A stretch of DNA of 62,416 bases from Chloroherpetonaceae bacterium (GTDB taxonomy: Bacteria > Bacteroidota > Chlorobiia > Chlorobiales > Thermochlorobacteraceae): NCBI GenBank assembly GCA_033763895.1, contig JANRJQ010000013.1:1-62416 (forward strand), given 5' to 3'. Positions 59,965 to 62,416 of this stretch are shown here, in pieces. The position numbers and the translations under genes were made by a program. The stretch's first letter is position 1. The number at the start of each line of letters is the position of its first letter. A model generated the notes under the pieces. That model saw nothing but the letters and a program-made list of their open reading frames with translations. It did not search any database and was not told the DNA's origin.

Positions 59965-62085
59965 GTGAAAAGAGAAACAGGACTTATATTCATTCTTCCC
60001 GTCAACCTTCTATTAATGCTGATATTTCATTGGTTTGTAGGGCAAAGAGGAATCGCTCAAGTAAAAGACCAAAGTCTAGCTCCTTTTTCAACAAAGGATG
60101 GAATGCGGTTTAGTTACAAACATCAAGGAACGCCGGTACCGAAACGCGTTGCTTTAGCCGGTGATTTCACAGGATGGCAACTCTACCGAATGAAATTAGA
60201 TTCAAGCACGGGAATTTGGTCGGCACTCTTTAAGCTTGGCGCAGGCGAAACCCACTTCTATAAGTTTGTTCTTGACGATACCATTTGGGTCACTGATCCC
60301 AATGCGCCGGACTTTACCAAAGACGACAATCGAAACGGAATCTTTATATCCGAAGAATTTGGTAAGCCTTATGTTCAAAATATTTTCCCTCCAAAAAATT
60401 ACCTCATGAAATCGCTCCGGCCTTTAAGTGTAAGGCTTAAAAGCGACTTTGGTATCAAACCGAATTCACTCAGCGTAACACTCAACGATAAACCTCAAGC
60501 ATTTCAATTAAAAGCTGATACCCTTCTTTTGAATCTAAAGCCCGATCTTCTTGATGGTGAATATTTTTTGCGCGTAACATTTCAAAATGAAAAAGGTGTG
60601 TCGGCGTCTCCGTTCGAAACCAACTTTATTCTTGACCGAACAGAAACCCAACTCACTACGCCAGTTTTTTTTAAAAATGCGGTGATGTACGAAGTGTTTG
60701 TCCGACGCTTTCACGATACCAATGGCGATGGAATCGGCGATTTGAATGGCGTCACACAGAAGCTCGATTACATTCGCTCGCTTGGCGCAACGGTGCTTTG
60801 GCTCATGCCGATTCATCCCTCACCTTTTGCTCACGGATATAGCGTAACCAATTACTTTGATGTTGACCCAAAGGTTGGCAGCAAAGCCGACTTCAAAACT
60901 CTTTTGGATGAAGCGCACAAGCGTGGGATGAAAGTCATTTTGGACTATGTGATTAACCATACCGATAGCACGCACGAGTATTTTCAAAGTGCCTACAAAA
61001 ATCCTTATTCGCCCTATTCAAAGTGGTTTCAATTTACGGAGACCGATAACGCCAATTGGAAACACTTTGGCGGTAGCCGATATATGCCAAAGATCAATTT
61101 CTTTCATGAACCCGCCGAAGACTGGGCGATTGAGGTCGCGAAGTATTGGCTGAAATTTGGCGTGGATGGCTTCCGTTGTGATGCCGCAAAAGAGCCGCCG
61201 CATAAATTTTGGAAACGGCTTCGCAAAGAATTGAAGACAATAAACCCCGATGTCTTATTGCTTGGAGAAATATGGGATAATGCCAATTTCATCATCCCCT
61301 ACTTCCGCGATGAATTTGATATGGTCTATGATTACCCGCTTTTCTACCCACTTATCGATCTTGTGCAAAATGGCAATCAAACGCGCTTTAAGGCTGCAAT
61401 TGAAGAAATCAAAAATTCATTTCCTACCAATGCTTTGCTCACAAGGTTTCTTTCGAATCACGATAACAATCGTCCGCTCGCTGTTTTTGATAACGATACT
61501 GCCAAAGTGAAGCAAGCCTTGACCATTCTCTGGACACTCCACGGAACACCAATGATTTACTACGGTGATGAAATTGGGATGAACGGAAAAATACCGCCCG
61601 ATGACAATGTGAGGCAAAAGATGAAATGGGAAAGTGTTGATTCGCTCAACTCGATTCTAAAGTTTTACAAAAAACTCAGTATGCTGCGCGAAACCTACCC
61701 CCATTTCCGAAGTGAGCACAACAAAGATTCTTCTTCCGTTCAGTTTGTGAAAACATCATCACCCAATGTCATTGCCTATTTGCGGCGGCCCGAAAGTAGC
61801 CGTGTTGGAAAAGGCGCTCGACCTTCTTTTGAAGAGCAATACCGGTGGGCTTTGGTAATTGTGAATGTATCGGATAAAGACGTTGAAAAATGCGAGTTCA
61901 CCTTCGACTCCGGTCCGCTTTCAGCCGCGCTTCAAGTGAAAGAAGTCTTGAGTGATACCCCAGAAAAGCCGAAGACCAAATGGCGAGGAAGCAAATATCA
62001 GCCCTTCGAGCGATTGAAACGTCGCGATGTTCGGGTTCTTATTTTTGAAGAGCCAACGGCAAAATCAATGCCCAAGAAGCCGTAA
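59965..62085 (+). CDS. GH13-family alpha-amylase-like glycosidase
   Basis: A 706-residue secreted or anchored enzyme starting at GTG, with a hydrophobic N-terminus (LIFILPVNLLLMLIFHWFVG). A CBM48/E-set domain spans about 45-130 (KRVALAGDFTGWQLYRMKLD and THFYKFVLDDTIWVTDP). The GH13 barrel (about 235-590) has VMYEVFVRRFHDTNGDGIGDLNG, DYVINHTDS, nucleophile Asp in GVDGFRCDAAKEPP (near 405), acid Glu in LLGEIWD (near 434) and Asp in FLSNHDNNRP (near 499). It hydrolyses alpha-glucans; all catalytic residues are present. A C-terminal beta domain ends the protein. Confidence 0.95.
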   Translation: MKRETGLIFILPVNLLLMLIFHWFVGQRGIAQVKDQSLAPFSTKDGMRFSYKHQGTPVPKRVALAGDFTGWQLYRMKLDSSTGIWSALFKLGAGETHFYKFVLDDTIWVTDPNAPDFTKDDNRNGIFISEEFGKPYVQNIFPPKNYLMKSLRPLSVRLKSDFGIKPNSLSVTLNDKPQAFQLKADTLLLNLKPDLLDGEYFLRVTFQNEKGVSASPFETNFILDRTETQLTTPVFFKNAVMYEVFVRRFHDTNGDGIGDLNGVTQKLDYIRSLGATVLWLMPIHPSPFAHGYSVTNYFDVDPKVGSKADFKTLLDEAHKRGMKVILDYVINHTDSTHEYFQSAYKNPYSPYSKWFQFTETDNANWKHFGGSRYMPKINFFHEPAEDWAIEVAKYWLKFGVDGFRCDAAKEPPHKFWKRLRKELKTINPDVLLLGEIWDNANFIIPYFRDEFDMVYDYPLFYPLIDLVQNGNQTRFKAAIEEIKNSFPTNALLTRFLSNHDNNRPLAVFDNDTAKVKQALTILWTLHGTPMIYYGDEIGMNGKIPPDDNVRQKMKWESVDSLNSILKFYKKLSMLRETYPHFRSEHNKDSSSVQFVKTSSPNVIAYLRRPESSRVGKGARPSFEEQYRWALVIVNVSDKDVEKCEFTFDSGPLSAALQVKEVLSDTPEKPKTKWRGSKYQPFERLKRRDVRVLIFEEPTAKSMPKKP

Positions 62086-62112
62086 GTCCGATTTCGTCCG
62101 AATCGAAAAAGC

Positions 62113-62416
62113 TTAGGTTTTTTGCTTTTTCTTCTGCGCCGCGGGGAATAAAATGTTGTTCAGAATAAGGCGATAGCCTGCCGAATTTTTGTGGAGCGAG
62201 AGATCGGTGGGCGGGTCTCCAACTTGATGCTGATAGTCCTCCGGGTCATGTCCGCCATAAAAGCAAAACTGTCCTCGCCCGAAAATGCCGTGAAGATATT
62301 TCACTTCATCGGCATTTTTCTTTTCACCCATAATCACCACTGAAGGTTTGACGAGCGACTTGCGGAATGATGTCGTTTGCCCGTAAAAGCTTTTAATGAC
62401 CGTGCGGTGATTTTGC
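62113..62416 (-). CDS. Partial gene, C-terminal part (possible asparagine synthetase B-type protein)
   Basis: Open from the window edge; the stop is at 62113. The visible 100 residues include SFYGQTTSFRKS, MGEKKNADEVKYLHGIFGRGQFCFYGGHDPEDYQHQVGDPPTDLSLHKNSAGYRLILNNILFP and a Lys-rich end. The GHDPEDY...VGDPPTDL...PNSPGYRLILNN pattern resembles the C-terminal part of a Bacteroidota family commonly labelled asparagine synthetase B; this resemblance is from memory and uncertain. It is convergent with the GH13 gene. Confidence 0.4.
   Translation of the reverse strand, partial: QNHRTVIKSFYGQTTSFRKSLVKPSVVIMGEKKNADEVKYLHGIFGRGQFCFYGGHDPEDYQHQVGDPPTDLSLHKNSAGYRLILNNILFPAAQKKKQKT

Noticed and set aside
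62105-62131. GAAAAAGC / GCTTTTTC hairpin as a terminator between the GH13 gene and its convergent neighbour.
   Set aside because: The stem is almost pure A/T pairs and overlaps the end of the neighbouring coding region; too weak to call.

Overview
The window reads as chromosomal DNA of a Gram-negative member of the Bacteroidota/Chlorobiota (FCB) group. The evidence is the low-to-middle GC content, weak or absent Shine-Dalgarno sequences, many lipoproteins with short lipoboxes, an E1-alpha/E1-beta fused branched-chain-type dehydrogenase, and intergenic clusters of short palindromic repeats of the kind common in that group. The fused 2-oxoglutarate dehydrogenase E1/E2 implies an oxidative TCA cycle, so I infer an aerobic heterotroph rather than a classical green sulfur bacterium. 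The genus is not determined.

Layout. 1-8 kb: a DUF2188 gene with a TIR-like/deoxyribosyltransferase-like protein, the 1267-residue OdhA/Kgd-type enzyme, and a two-gene envelope lipoprotein unit. 8-14.7 kb: a membrane GAF-PP2C phosphatase, then the stress genes hsp20 and dnaK, which share a -24/-12 (sigma-54-like) promoter motif. 14.8-18.3 kb: an accessory array on the minus strand in which each gene (DJ-1/PfpI, a secreted NTF2-like protein, a Fic toxin with a VbhA-like antitoxin, and a lipoprotein gene broken by one in-frame TGA) is followed by a related palindromic repeat, an integron-cassette-like arrangement. 18.3-23.5 kb: a repeat cluster, then a porin, a histidine kinase and a dual-REC regulator. 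23.7-27.4 kb: dapA, hisF, an M48 peptidase and an ATP-grasp ligase on the plus strand behind a large inverted repeat. 27.4-33.6 kb: a YbhGFSR-like ABC exporter on the minus strand, interrupted by an oppositely oriented Doc toxin-antitoxin pair. 33.9-45 kb: a GHL10 lipoprotein, an OmpR-type regulator, two more repeat clusters, an SdpI-like gene with a fifth cassette-type repeat, a CocE-type hydrolase, a small lipoprotein and a metzincin-like protease. 45-51 kb: the rimP-nusA-infB core operon. 51-54 kb: an ABC transporter with an HXXEE membrane protein, behind two identical palindromic operator-like sites. 54-62.4 kb: the fused E1 enzyme, a YkgJ-type protein, two Cys-rich secreted peptides, a Tag glycosylase, a DCC-family thiol oxidoreductase, a PAS protein, a GH13 enzyme and the truncated end of one more gene.

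The most novel-looking parts are the cassette-like array with its repeats, the shared heat-shock promoter motif, an orphan terminator that suggests a small RNA between hsp20 and dnaK, and the paired Cys-rich secreted peptides. All functional calls are from reading motifs by eye; no database search was run.
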